This document shows, one piece after another, positions 15,889-22,840 of a DNA stretch of 36,220 nucleotides. The stretch covers positions 1 to 36,220 of the forward strand of contig JANRIC010000218.1 in the NCBI GenBank assembly GCA_033765345.1, given 5' to 3'. A model generated the notes under the pieces. The model was given only the letters and a program-made list of their open reading frames with translations, ran no database searches and had not been told where the DNA came from. Source of the DNA: JANRIC01 sp033765345. GTDB taxonomy: Bacteria; Bacteroidota; Bacteroidia; Cytophagales; Microscillaceae. Position 1 is the stretch's first letter. Each line of letters opens with the position of its first letter. The position numbers and the translations under genes were made by a program.

Positions 15889-17025
15889 ATGGAAGAAATT
15901 AATTTTGCTTTGGCGTTGAATAAGCCGCATAAATCTCTGCCTAACTATAAGATTAGCAATGGAAAAGAACTGAAAAAACTCAATGAAAGGTTTTTTACAA
16001 AAGATAACAAAGGCAAGATTACCAAACAAGAATTAGATAATTTTGAGTTCAAAGGCATAAATCTAAATGCCATTGAAGCCAATCAAAAAAAAGCCATTCA
16101 ATCCCTTTGTGGTGAAAACTATGACTACATAGATTTCGAGCCCGACTGGCGATTTATCATAGGTTTGGGCGGGGCATCTATCTATGAAACAGGGATTACT
16201 TTGCATCATATTTACGGCATTCCTTATATTCCGGCTACTTCTATCAAAGGTGTGGTAAGAAGTTGGTATCTCTTAGATAAATACCACGATAAGAAAGCAG
16301 AGATGGAAGGATATGCAATACAAGATGAAGAATTCTGTAAAGTTTTTGGCTGTGCTAAAGATCTAAAAATTAACGGAAAACCTTTTGAATCAATTCTTAA
16401 AGGAAAAGATGGTAGAAGTGCCGAATTTGAGGGAAATATCATCTTTTTTGATGCTTTTCCACTTACTGCTCCCAAACTCAAACTAGACATTATGACCCCA
16501 CACTATCAACCTTACTATGATGATAAGAAAGGAGAAAAGCCGCCTGCCGACTATTACAGCCCCAATCCCATTCCATTTTTAACTATAGAAAACACTAAAT
16601 TCAGAATGTATTTCGGGGTGAAAAAAGAAAAGGACAAAGCACTTGTAGAAACTACTCACACTTGGCTTAAAAAAGCACTCCTTCAAAGAGGTATTGGAGC
16701 AAAAACAGCTGTTGGTTATGGGTATCAAAAAAATAATATCCCTAGTCCTAAATTACCCACAAATCCAGCCCCAAGTACAAATTCAAATCCAGCCCCCGAA
16801 AAAAATATTGAACCCAGAGAAGGCTTAGAAATGACTATAGAGGTGACAGAAGTAAAACAGGGTGGGCAACTGATTGAAACAACACTGCCCTCAAATAAAT
16901 ATATGAGCTATCCAATCAAGAATGCACCCAAAGACTTAAAAGTAGGGGATAAAGTAATAGCAAAATGCAAGATGAATAAAAAAGGTAAACCGGATTATTT
17001 TATTTTTATATCCAAGCTTTCTTGA
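15889..17025 (+). CDS. cmr6: Type III-B RAMP protein Cmr6 with an extra C-terminal domain
   Basis: Cmr6 caps the backbone of the Cmr complex next to Cmr1. The RAMP part shows RFIIGLGGASIYETGITLHH (residues 88-107), YGIPYIPATSIKGVVRSWYL (109-128), IIFFDAFP and IMTPHYQPYY. The glycine loop is RGIGAKTAVGYGY (267-279). After a proline- and asparagine-rich linker (about 282-308) there is a further domain of about 70 residues (309-378). It contains MTIEVTEVKQGGQLIE and LKVGDKVIAKCKMNKKGKPDY, which looks like a small beta-barrel of the OB or S1 kind. That extension is not part of the minimal Cmr6 I know and may bind nucleic acid. Confidence 0.92.
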   Translation: MEEINFALALNKPHKSLPNYKISNGKELKKLNERFFTKDNKGKITKQELDNFEFKGINLNAIEANQKKAIQSLCGENYDYIDFEPDWRFIIGLGGASIYETGITLHHIYGIPYIPATSIKGVVRSWYLLDKYHDKKAEMEGYAIQDEEFCKVFGCAKDLKINGKPFESILKGKDGRSAEFEGNIIFFDAFPLTAPKLKLDIMTPHYQPYYDDKKGEKPPADYYSPNPIPFLTIENTKFRMYFGVKKEKDKALVETTHTWLKKALLQRGIGAKTAVGYGYQKNNIPSPKLPTNPAPSTNSNPAPEKNIEPREGLEMTIEVTEVKQGGQLIETTLPSNKYMSYPIKNAPKDLKVGDKVIAKCKMNKKGKPDYFIFISKLS

Positions 17026-17043
17026 AAAATCACAGATTAACCC

Positions 17044-18507
17044 ATGGCAAAAATCCTCCTCTCCTGGCTGGCTTATGACAATGACTTCCTCCCTAAAGAA
17101 CGCGGATTGAAGCTCTATACCGTCAACGAAGAGGAAAGCCCGAATTACAACCTGCATCTTTTCCACTGGAAGTTTGACCGGCATATCATCTTACTGGCCG
17201 AAGATACCGACGAAACCAAACTCAAAGGTGAAATTCTGGAATTAAAACTCCTCCATATCAAGCCGCAGCGATCCATTGAAATGCTTCCGATGCATATCCG
17301 CGACATCATCGATATGGAAGAAATCTATGCCAAAGTAAGGTCATTACTTTCCGGTCTCCTCAGAGAAGGGCACGAAATATCTTTATTTATCACCCCTGGA
17401 ACCATGGCCATGCAAATCTCCTGGTTCCTGTGTCATTGGGGAAGCCTCTCACACCAAATGTGGCAGCTTCGCCCCCGAAGGTATTCTGAGGGAGGTAAAC
17501 CAGAATTTATCAAAGTAGAAATCCTCCAGTCGCAGGTACCCATTGCCATCTGGCTCAGTGAAATCAAAAAAAACAGCAGCAATTTCTTATTTACCCCAAC
17601 TCTTAAAAAAGTGTTTGACCTAGCCAAAAAGGTAGCCAAAACCGAAGTTTCGGTACTGATACAAGGTGAAAGCGGCACGGGTAAGGAACACCTGGCCGCC
17701 ACCATCCACAACAACTCCAGCCGCAAATACAAAAAAATGATCACCGTCAATTGCTCCGCACTCTCCGACCAATTGCTCGAATCTCGACTCTTTGGCTATA
17801 AAAAAGGAGCTTTTACCGGAGCCGATACCGACCGCGACGGATTCTTTAAAGAAGCTGACCAAAGTACCCTTTTTCTGGACGAAATCGGCGACATCAGCCC
17901 AGCTTTGCAGCAAAGCCTGCTCAGAGTCTTGCAAAATGGTGAAATTATACCCATTGGTGCTACTGAACCCATCAAAGTAGATGTACGCATCATCGCAGCT
18001 ACCCACCGCAATCTCTTACAGATGTGCAGTGAGGATAAATTTCGCTGGGATTTGTATTATCGACTCTCTGTGGTTGAGCTTGAAATTCCGCCCTTGCGCG
18101 AAAGGGGAGAAGAAGAAATAGAAACATTGATGGATCATTTCATAGAGGAATTTAAAATCACCGAAGCCCTCAATCTTTCCCCCGAAACCCGTAAATACCT
18201 CAAGACTTACCGCTATCGGGGCAATGTCCGCGAACTGGAAAACCTCATATCAGGACTATACGCCCGCTTCGCAGATGAAAACAAACTCATCACTTTGGAG
18301 GACCTACCCAAGCGCATGAGTATCCTCAAAGACGATCTCTCGGACTCCCTGGCCAATGCCACCAAAAAACACATCATTCAGGTATTTGAAAAAAACGACC
18401 GTAAAATCAAACCCACAGCCCGTGCCCTTGATATTACGCCGATTACACTCAAAAAACACCTGGATAAATACGGACTCCGGAATGATCCGAACGAGGAGGA
18501 AGACTAA
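17044..18507 (+). CDS. CARF-like sensor fused to a sigma54 activator (RtcR-like enhancer-binding protein)
   Basis: A 487-residue transcription activator. Residues 1-175 form an alpha/beta sensor: it begins ILLSWLAYDND and has LFITPGTMAMQISWFLCHWG (114-133), the loop that in CARF/RtcR proteins contacts the ligand. The AAA+ domain is complete: Walker A GESGTGKE (208-215), the sigma54-contacting GAFTGA (255-260), Walker B LFLDEIGD (276-283), and RGNVRELEN (392-400). A FIS-type helix-turn-helix (about 436-476, ARALDITPITLKKHLDKYGL) ends it. The sensor probably binds cyclic oligoadenylate, or RNA with a 2',3'-cyclic phosphate as in RtcR, and then drives open-complex formation at a sigma54 promoter. 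The best target is the -24/-12 element at 6547, making the operon self-activating. It follows cmr6 by 18 bases. Its G+C content is higher than that of the inner Cmr genes, suggesting a different origin. Confidence 0.88.
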   Translation: MAKILLSWLAYDNDFLPKERGLKLYTVNEEESPNYNLHLFHWKFDRHIILLAEDTDETKLKGEILELKLLHIKPQRSIEMLPMHIRDIIDMEEIYAKVRSLLSGLLREGHEISLFITPGTMAMQISWFLCHWGSLSHQMWQLRPRRYSEGGKPEFIKVEILQSQVPIAIWLSEIKKNSSNFLFTPTLKKVFDLAKKVAKTEVSVLIQGESGTGKEHLAATIHNNSSRKYKKMITVNCSALSDQLLESRLFGYKKGAFTGADTDRDGFFKEADQSTLFLDEIGDISPALQQSLLRVLQNGEIIPIGATEPIKVDVRIIAATHRNLLQMCSEDKFRWDLYYRLSVVELEIPPLRERGEEEIETLMDHFIEEFKITEALNLSPETRKYLKTYRYRGNVRELENLISGLYARFADENKLITLEDLPKRMSILKDDLSDSLANATKKHIIQVFEKNDRKIKPTARALDITPITLKKHLDKYGLRNDPNEEED

Positions 18508-18556
18508 AGTAATGAATATCCAATTTTTCCAAACACCTGACAAATAAAACCTTAAA

Positions 18557-18940
18557 ATGCTTACACTTCACCTCCTTTTTTCTCACAGCCTGATACCAGA
18601 TCAGATTGAAGACGCAAAAAGTAAATTACAAATAACTGGTTTTCAGGCTTTGCCAATTGATCTACAAAAGCATTTCAGCCACGTACCCCCCGACCTAGAA
18701 GACCTAACAGAATATGTACAACCCCTGAAAGACTGGCTTTTGCAACATACAAAATCAGGTGATTTTGTGCTGATTCACGGGGATTTTGGTTTGGTCTGCC
18801 ACCTTGCAAATTTTTGTAAACAAAATGCTTTGATACCGATTTATGCCACCACCGAAAGAAAATCCATAGAAATCCCCCAGGAAGACGGCTCTATCGTCAC
18901 CCAGCGCATTTTTAAGCATACGTTATTTAGGAAATATTAG
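18557..18940 (+). CDS. csx20: Csx20 family type III CRISPR accessory protein, possible cyclic-oligoadenylate sink or ring nuclease
   Basis: A 127-residue protein matching the Csx20 pattern. It starts LTLHLLFSHSLIPDQIEDA, then GFQALPIDLQKHFSHVPPD, VLIHGDFGLVCHLANFC (residues 71-87), IPIYATTERKSIEI (93-106) and a final FKHTLFRKY. Csx20 is found with type III systems. It has a CARF-like size and fold prediction and has been proposed to bind or degrade cyclic oligoadenylate; I am not certain how well this is established. It lies 49 bases after the CARF-sigma54 gene, last in the operon. That place would suit a reset switch for the signalling circuit. Confidence 0.85.
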   Translation: MLTLHLLFSHSLIPDQIEDAKSKLQITGFQALPIDLQKHFSHVPPDLEDLTEYVQPLKDWLLQHTKSGDFVLIHGDFGLVCHLANFCKQNALIPIYATTERKSIEIPQEDGSIVTQRIFKHTLFRKY

Positions 18941-19001
18941 GTCGTCTGACAAATTTTGTGGATAATACCGATTTAACACACTAAAAACTTGAAGGAATTG
19001 C

Positions 19002-19049
19002 TTGCCACGAATGCACGAATAAACGCCCTCATTCGTGCATTCGTGGCAA
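19002..19049. repeat. Perfect 19-base inverted repeat with 10-base loop
   Basis: TTGCCACGAATGCACGAAT (19002-19020) is exactly complementary to 19031-19049. The loop is AAACGCCCTC. It begins 61 bases after the csx20 stop. No T run follows on either strand, so it is not a standard terminator. Words of the type TTCGTGCATTCGTGGCAA recur between genes in many environmental bacteria, and it is probably a small mobile or REP-like element. It could also slow or end the cmr transcript. Confidence 0.7.
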
Positions 19050-19273
19050 ACTTGATCATACAAGCAAGAAAAAATAAATGCACTTATTTTTTATAAAATC
19101 ATTGTTTGAAAATACGTATATGAAGCATTCCCACGTAAATTGTCATAGTACCAAAAAAACTTTAAAAAGCGTATGTTTTTTTCTGAAAAATATAATCTAT
19201 TCAAGGGAAGATGGTACTTTTGAATGAGATTTACCCGAGAAAAACTTGACAGCATTATTTTTAAATCTTCAAA

Positions 19274-19311
19274 AACCTTGTAAGTCGTCCGCCAGGACGC
19301 TAACCATGGTT
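19274..19311. repeat. Dispersed hairpin repeat, copy 1
   Basis: A 38-base imperfect palindrome beginning AACCTTGTAAG and ending CTAACCATGGTT. The inner arms CGTCC/GGACG pair around GCCA. It belongs to the same family as 19323-19360, 34899-34934 and 34982-35019, the latter two lying in the opposite orientation. Confidence 0.75.
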
Positions 19312-19322
19312 CGCAGTTCAAA

Positions 19323-19360
19323 AACCTTATAAGTCGCCCGCCAGGACGCTAACCCTGGTT
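19323..19360. repeat. Dispersed hairpin repeat, copy 2
   Basis: This copy repeats copy 1 with a period of 49 bases. It differs at a few positions (AACCTTATAAG, GCCC for GTCC, and CCCTGGTT at the end), so the inner stem has one mismatch. The tandem placement suggests local duplication of the element. Confidence 0.72.
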
Positions 19361-19420
19361 CTCCTTACGAGTCTCACAAGCGAACCCCAATAAAAATCAC
19401 AAAATCATTCTCTGAAAATA

Positions 19421-19451
19421 TTTGATTTTAAAAGACAATCCCGTAGCTTTG
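19421..19451 (+). promoter_or_regulatory. Bacteroidota-type promoter for rplU-rpmA
   Basis: TTTG at 19421-19424 and TAGCTTTG at 19444-19451 match the -33 (TTTG) and -7 (TAnnTTTG) elements with a 19-base spacer. Transcription should start near 19456, giving a leader of about 33 bases before the rplU ATG. Confidence 0.75.
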
Positions 19452-19488
19452 CATTCCAATTTTTGAGAGAATATTAAGAATAAGAAAA

Positions 19489-19800
19489 ATGTACGCAATT
19501 GTTGAGATCGCCGGACAGCAGTTTAAAGTAGAAAAAGACCGATACATCTATACCCACCGCCTCAAAGAAGAAGAAGGTGCGGAGGTTACTTTTGATAAAG
19601 TGCTGTTGCTTGATGAAGAAGGTGTCGTAGAAGTAGGTACTCCTCTGGTGTCAGGTGCTAAGGTTTCGGGTAAAATCCTAAGCCACCTAAAAGGAGATAA
19701 AGTCTTGGTTTTTAAGAAAAAAAGACGCAAAGGCTACAAGAAAAAAAATGGACATAGACAATACCTAACCAAGGTGTTTATCGAGAATATCTCTAAGTAA
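19489..19800 (+). CDS. rplU: 50S ribosomal protein L21
   Basis: L21 binds 23S rRNA in the large ribosomal subunit. The 103-residue protein shows the full family pattern: MYAIVEIAGQQFKVEKDRYI at the start, FDKVLLLDEEG in the middle and KKKRRKGYKKKNGHRQYLT (residues 77-95) near the end. It is followed by rpmA 35 bases later, the usual bacterial pair. A good promoter lies directly upstream. Confidence 0.97.
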   Translation: MYAIVEIAGQQFKVEKDRYIYTHRLKEEEGAEVTFDKVLLLDEEGVVEVGTPLVSGAKVSGKILSHLKGDKVLVFKKKRRKGYKKKNGHRQYLTKVFIENISK

Positions 19801-19835
19801 ATTTAGTTTAAAAATCATTAAATTGTTCGAATACC

Positions 19836-20144
19836 ATGGCACATAAGAAAGGGGTCGGTAGCTCACGCAACGGTAGAGAATCGGCCAGTCAACGTCTGGG
19901 AATTAAAGTATTTGGAGGGCAGTTTGCCAAAGCTGGTAATATCATCGTGCGCCAACGCGGTACACAACATAACCCCGGCAAAAACGTGGGCATCGGCAAA
20001 GATCACACTTTGTTTGCACTAAGCGACGGTATTGTAAGGTTCAAAAAAGGCAAACAAAATCGATCTTTTGTATACATCGAGTCTATCAGTACTGGTGTAG
20101 AAGTACAAGAACCCTTAGTAAGTCCTCAAGAAGTAGAAGCTTAA
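19836..20144 (+). CDS. rpmA: 50S ribosomal protein L27
   Basis: L27 reaches the peptidyl transferase centre of the large subunit. The protein (102 residues) starts MAHKKGVGSSRNGRES and continues with QRLGIKVFGGQ and IIVRQRGTQHNPGKNVGIGK, the standard L27 sequence. The N-terminus begins directly with AHKKG, so there is no cleavable extension like that found in Firmicutes. It is cotranscribed with rplU and ends in a strong terminator. Confidence 0.97.
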   Translation: MAHKKGVGSSRNGRESASQRLGIKVFGGQFAKAGNIIVRQRGTQHNPGKNVGIGKDHTLFALSDGIVRFKKGKQNRSFVYIESISTGVEVQEPLVSPQEVEA

Positions 20145-20176
20145 TTTGGAATAATTAAGTCGTAAATTCACATAAA

Positions 20177-20214
20177 AAAAACCGAAAAGTATAGGAATAT
20201 ACTTTTCGGTTTTT
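20177..20214. terminator. Bidirectional terminator between rpmA and the M1 peptidase gene
   Basis: A long perfect stem (AACCGAAAAGTATA and TATACTTTTCGGTT) encloses a GGAA loop. A T run follows on the plus strand and an A run precedes it, giving a T run on the minus strand. It thus serves both converging genes. Confidence 0.9.
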
Positions 20215-20241
20215 CTATTGTGTCAAGGGCAGAGCCAATAT

Positions 20242-22218
20242 TTATTCGCTGGCTGCCGATTCGGCTTTCCAGGCATTGTTTTGGGTATCTACATCAAAAA
20301 TCATCCCATCGGGGTCTAGTTTTACGGATTGAATCTTTGTCGTAGAGTTGTATGCAAAGCTCCAGATATTGCCTCTTTGCCAGACTTCTACGGGGAGTTT
20401 CACCCGGTTGATGCCACCACCTTCTTCGGTGATTTCGGCGATAACGGGCATCAGCATTTTTCCTTTATTCTCGATAGTAATGATGGATCCTTTTTTAGGG
20501 TCATTTTCTACATAACTTACTTCTTTGACGGCTTGGTCTACCGTAGCATTGGAGTAAAACCAACCTCTCCAGAACCAATCCAATTCCTCTCCAGCAGCAT
20601 TCTCCATACAATTAAAAAAGTCTGCAGGCGTAGGGTGTTTATAAGCCCAGCTTTTGATATAATGGCGAAAGGCATAGTCGAAACGATCCTGACCCAAGAT
20701 CAACTCTCTGAGGAGATAAAGACCGAGTGCGGGTTTGAAATAGGCGGTCATGCCGAGATTGGGGGTCTGTACTACATCTGGGTAAGTGCTGATGGCTTCG
20801 CGGTTACCGTTTTTTAGGGCAGGGGTGATATAACCGAGCATCATCAATTTATTATCAAAATTGGCGGGATATTCCCCATTATTGAAGGCTTTGGTACTCA
20901 ATTCATTGATAAAGGTATTAAAACCTTCATCCATCCAGGGGTAAAGTCTTTCATTGCTCCCGACAATCATCGGAAACCAGTTGTGACCGAATTCGTGGTC
21001 GGTTACTCCCCATAAATCTCCTTCCTGAGAGCGCCAACTACAGAATGATACACCCGGATATTCCATTCCGCCTACATTACCTGCTACATTGACGGCGTTG
21101 GGATAGGGAAACTCGAACCACATTTTAGAATAATGCTCAATAGAGTTTTTGGTGTATTCCGTGGAGCGACCCCAGGCATTTTTACTGCTTACTTCTTTGG
21201 GATATACAGATTGTGCCAGGCAGTTTTTGCCGCTAGGCAGATTGATACGGGCAGCATCCCAAACAAAAGCCTCTGAAGAAGCCCAGGCTACATCGCGGGT
21301 ATTTTGCATTTTGAAGTGCCAAGTGACCGTTCCGCTGGTTTTGGGGCGGGTTTTGGCAATATTTCCTACTTCATCGGCTGAGACGATGTCCACAGTTTTA
21401 TCACTTTTGCGGGCTTGATCGAAGCGTTTGATTTGTTCGGCGGTAAGTACTTCTTGTGGGTTTTGTAGCTCTCCGGAGCCTACCACGATATGGTCATAAG
21501 GTACGGTAACCTTATAATCAAAATCGCCATATTCACAATAAAACTCACCAGCACCCAGATAAGGCTCATTGTTCCAGCCCTTGATATCGTCAAACACGGC
21601 CACTCTGGGGTACCATTGTGCCATTTCATAAATCCAGCCTTTTTCGGTTTTGAGGCGACCCATACGATCGGAGCCAAATTCGGGAATGACAAAATTAAAA
21701 TCCAGTTCTATGTCAATTTTCCCACCTTTGGCAGCCAAAGGTTCTTTAAATCGAACCTGCATTCGGGTATCACTGATGACGTATTCGGCCGAATAAGCTC
21801 TGATTTTATCGTTTTTGACCTGAACATTACTGATCTGGTAGCCACCATTGGTCGCCCCGCGATAACGGTTGTTACCTCCACTAAGTTGTTGGGTAAGCTC
21901 TCCTCGTGCATCCGGTTTGTAACGGTTTTGGTCTAATTGCAGCCAGATGAAATCCAGAGTTTGGGGACTGTTATTGGTGTAGGTGATTTTTACTTTTCCG
22001 TTGGCGGAGTGTTTTTCATCATCCAAAGAGACCTGAATGACATAATCAGCGCGGTTTTGCCAGTACTGTTCGCCAGGAACGCCTGAAGCCGAACGGTAAG
22101 GGTTGCCTTGAAATTCAAAAAGAGGATCGAGTAAATGTTGATTGTTTTCTCTTTGGGTGAATCCATTTTGATAAAAGAAGATGAGAAAGCCAATCAAAAG
22201 CAAGCAAGTTTTTTTCAT
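20242..22218 (-). CDS. Secreted M1-family zinc metallopeptidase
   Basis: A 658-residue exported protein. The start at 22218 opens a signal peptide (MKKTCLLLIGFLIFFYQNGFTQ); a longer frame from 22239 would need TTG. The gluzincin site is HEFGH (residues 408-412), followed at the right distance by E431 in WMDEGFNTF. The substrate-binding motif is GGMEYP (383-388), in place of the GAMEN of classic aminopeptidases. The N-terminal part is the usual M1 beta domain. Such proteins probably cleave peptides in the periplasm or outside the cell. It lies between two convergent or divergent housekeeping units and shares the terminator at 20177. Confidence 0.9.
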   Translation of the reverse strand: MKKTCLLLIGFLIFFYQNGFTQRENNQHLLDPLFEFQGNPYRSASGVPGEQYWQNRADYVIQVSLDDEKHSANGKVKITYTNNSPQTLDFIWLQLDQNRYKPDARGELTQQLSGGNNRYRGATNGGYQISNVQVKNDKIRAYSAEYVISDTRMQVRFKEPLAAKGGKIDIELDFNFVIPEFGSDRMGRLKTEKGWIYEMAQWYPRVAVFDDIKGWNNEPYLGAGEFYCEYGDFDYKVTVPYDHIVVGSGELQNPQEVLTAEQIKRFDQARKSDKTVDIVSADEVGNIAKTRPKTSGTVTWHFKMQNTRDVAWASSEAFVWDAARINLPSGKNCLAQSVYPKEVSSKNAWGRSTEYTKNSIEHYSKMWFEFPYPNAVNVAGNVGGMEYPGVSFCSWRSQEGDLWGVTDHEFGHNWFPMIVGSNERLYPWMDEGFNTFINELSTKAFNNGEYPANFDNKLMMLGYITPALKNGNREAISTYPDVVQTPNLGMTAYFKPALGLYLLRELILGQDRFDYAFRHYIKSWAYKHPTPADFFNCMENAAGEELDWFWRGWFYSNATVDQAVKEVSYVENDPKKGSIITIENKGKMLMPVIAEITEEGGGINRVKLPVEVWQRGNIWSFAYNSTTKIQSVKLDPDGMIFDVDTQNNAWKAESAASE

Positions 22219-22435
22219 ACGTGGATTGATTATTATCAAAACTATTGTGATTTCAAATCTAACAAATAATCCGCTATTTTTTGAAAATCAAATAGTTTTA
22301 TCTTTTTAAATATTTGGGGTAAGCACAGCAAATTCTATGCAGGTGGCGTTATTTTTTGGGGTGAAATCAGAAAAATAGTGTATCTGCTTAATTACTCATA
22401 AAATTCGGATAAATTCACGGAAAAAATCAACTTTT

Positions 22436-22789
22436 ATGAAAATAGTATTAATTCTAAATGCACTGATTGAAGGTTTGGTAGGGCTTCTTTTTATCTTTAG
22501 CCCTCAATCAGCCCCTCATTTGGTAAATGCTGATGTCATTTCATTGTATTTGGCTGGTATGTATGGTTTTGCGGCTTTGACCATAAGTTTTTTCAGCGTA
22601 TTGCTGCTCTTAGGGATACATCATCATGAATTGTTGGTGAATGGTTTACTTACGCTGACTGTATTTCACGTGGGGATATTAGCCTCACAATTGATCAGTT
22701 CTGTAGACTCAGGGATGAGTACTCCTCCGGCGATTCTTCATGGGGTATTTTTTATATTGTTTCTGATATTTTATCTGCGGGAGCGATAA
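22436..22789 (+). CDS. Small integral membrane protein of unknown function
   Basis: A 117-residue hydrophobic protein with about four membrane-spanning segments (residues 1-22, 36-60, 66-88 and 98-114). HHHE occurs in the short loop between the second and third segments. I do not recognise a family with certainty. Its start at 22436 is an ATG preceded by an AT-rich leader. It converges with the aldehyde dehydrogenase gene. Confidence 0.7.
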   Translation: MKIVLILNALIEGLVGLLFIFSPQSAPHLVNADVISLYLAGMYGFAALTISFFSVLLLLGIHHHELLVNGLLTLTVFHVGILASQLISSVDSGMSTPPAILHGVFFILFLIFYLRER

Positions 22790-22790
22790 A

Positions 22791-22824
22791 CAAAAGCCGT
22801 GGATAATGTTATCGACGGCTTTTG
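22791..22824. terminator. Hairpin between converging genes
   Basis: CAAAAGCCGT (22791-22800) and ACGGCTTTTG (22815-22824) pair perfectly, and GATAA/TTATC extends the stem inward past one mismatch. It lies between the stop of the membrane protein and the end of the aldehyde dehydrogenase gene. T content after the stem is low, so termination may be weak. Confidence 0.6.
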
Positions 22825-22840
22825 AAACTAAAAAACTGAC

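Larger units (their letters stand above)
18941..19420. other. Intergenic region closing the defence island
   Basis: About 480 bases without a supported gene. It contains a perfect 19-base inverted repeat (19002-19049) and two copies of a hairpin repeat (19274-19360). The reading frames across it are broken or low in coding character. I see no CRISPR repeats, tRNA or attachment site. Confidence 0.6.

Noticed and set aside
19002..19049. The perfect inverted repeat as a rho-independent terminator
   Set aside because: No T run follows on either strand; it is listed as a repeat instead.
19091..19321. A 76-codon minus-strand frame after csx20
   Set aside because: It runs through the hairpin repeat at 19274-19311, has no motif and lacks a plausible ribosome binding site.
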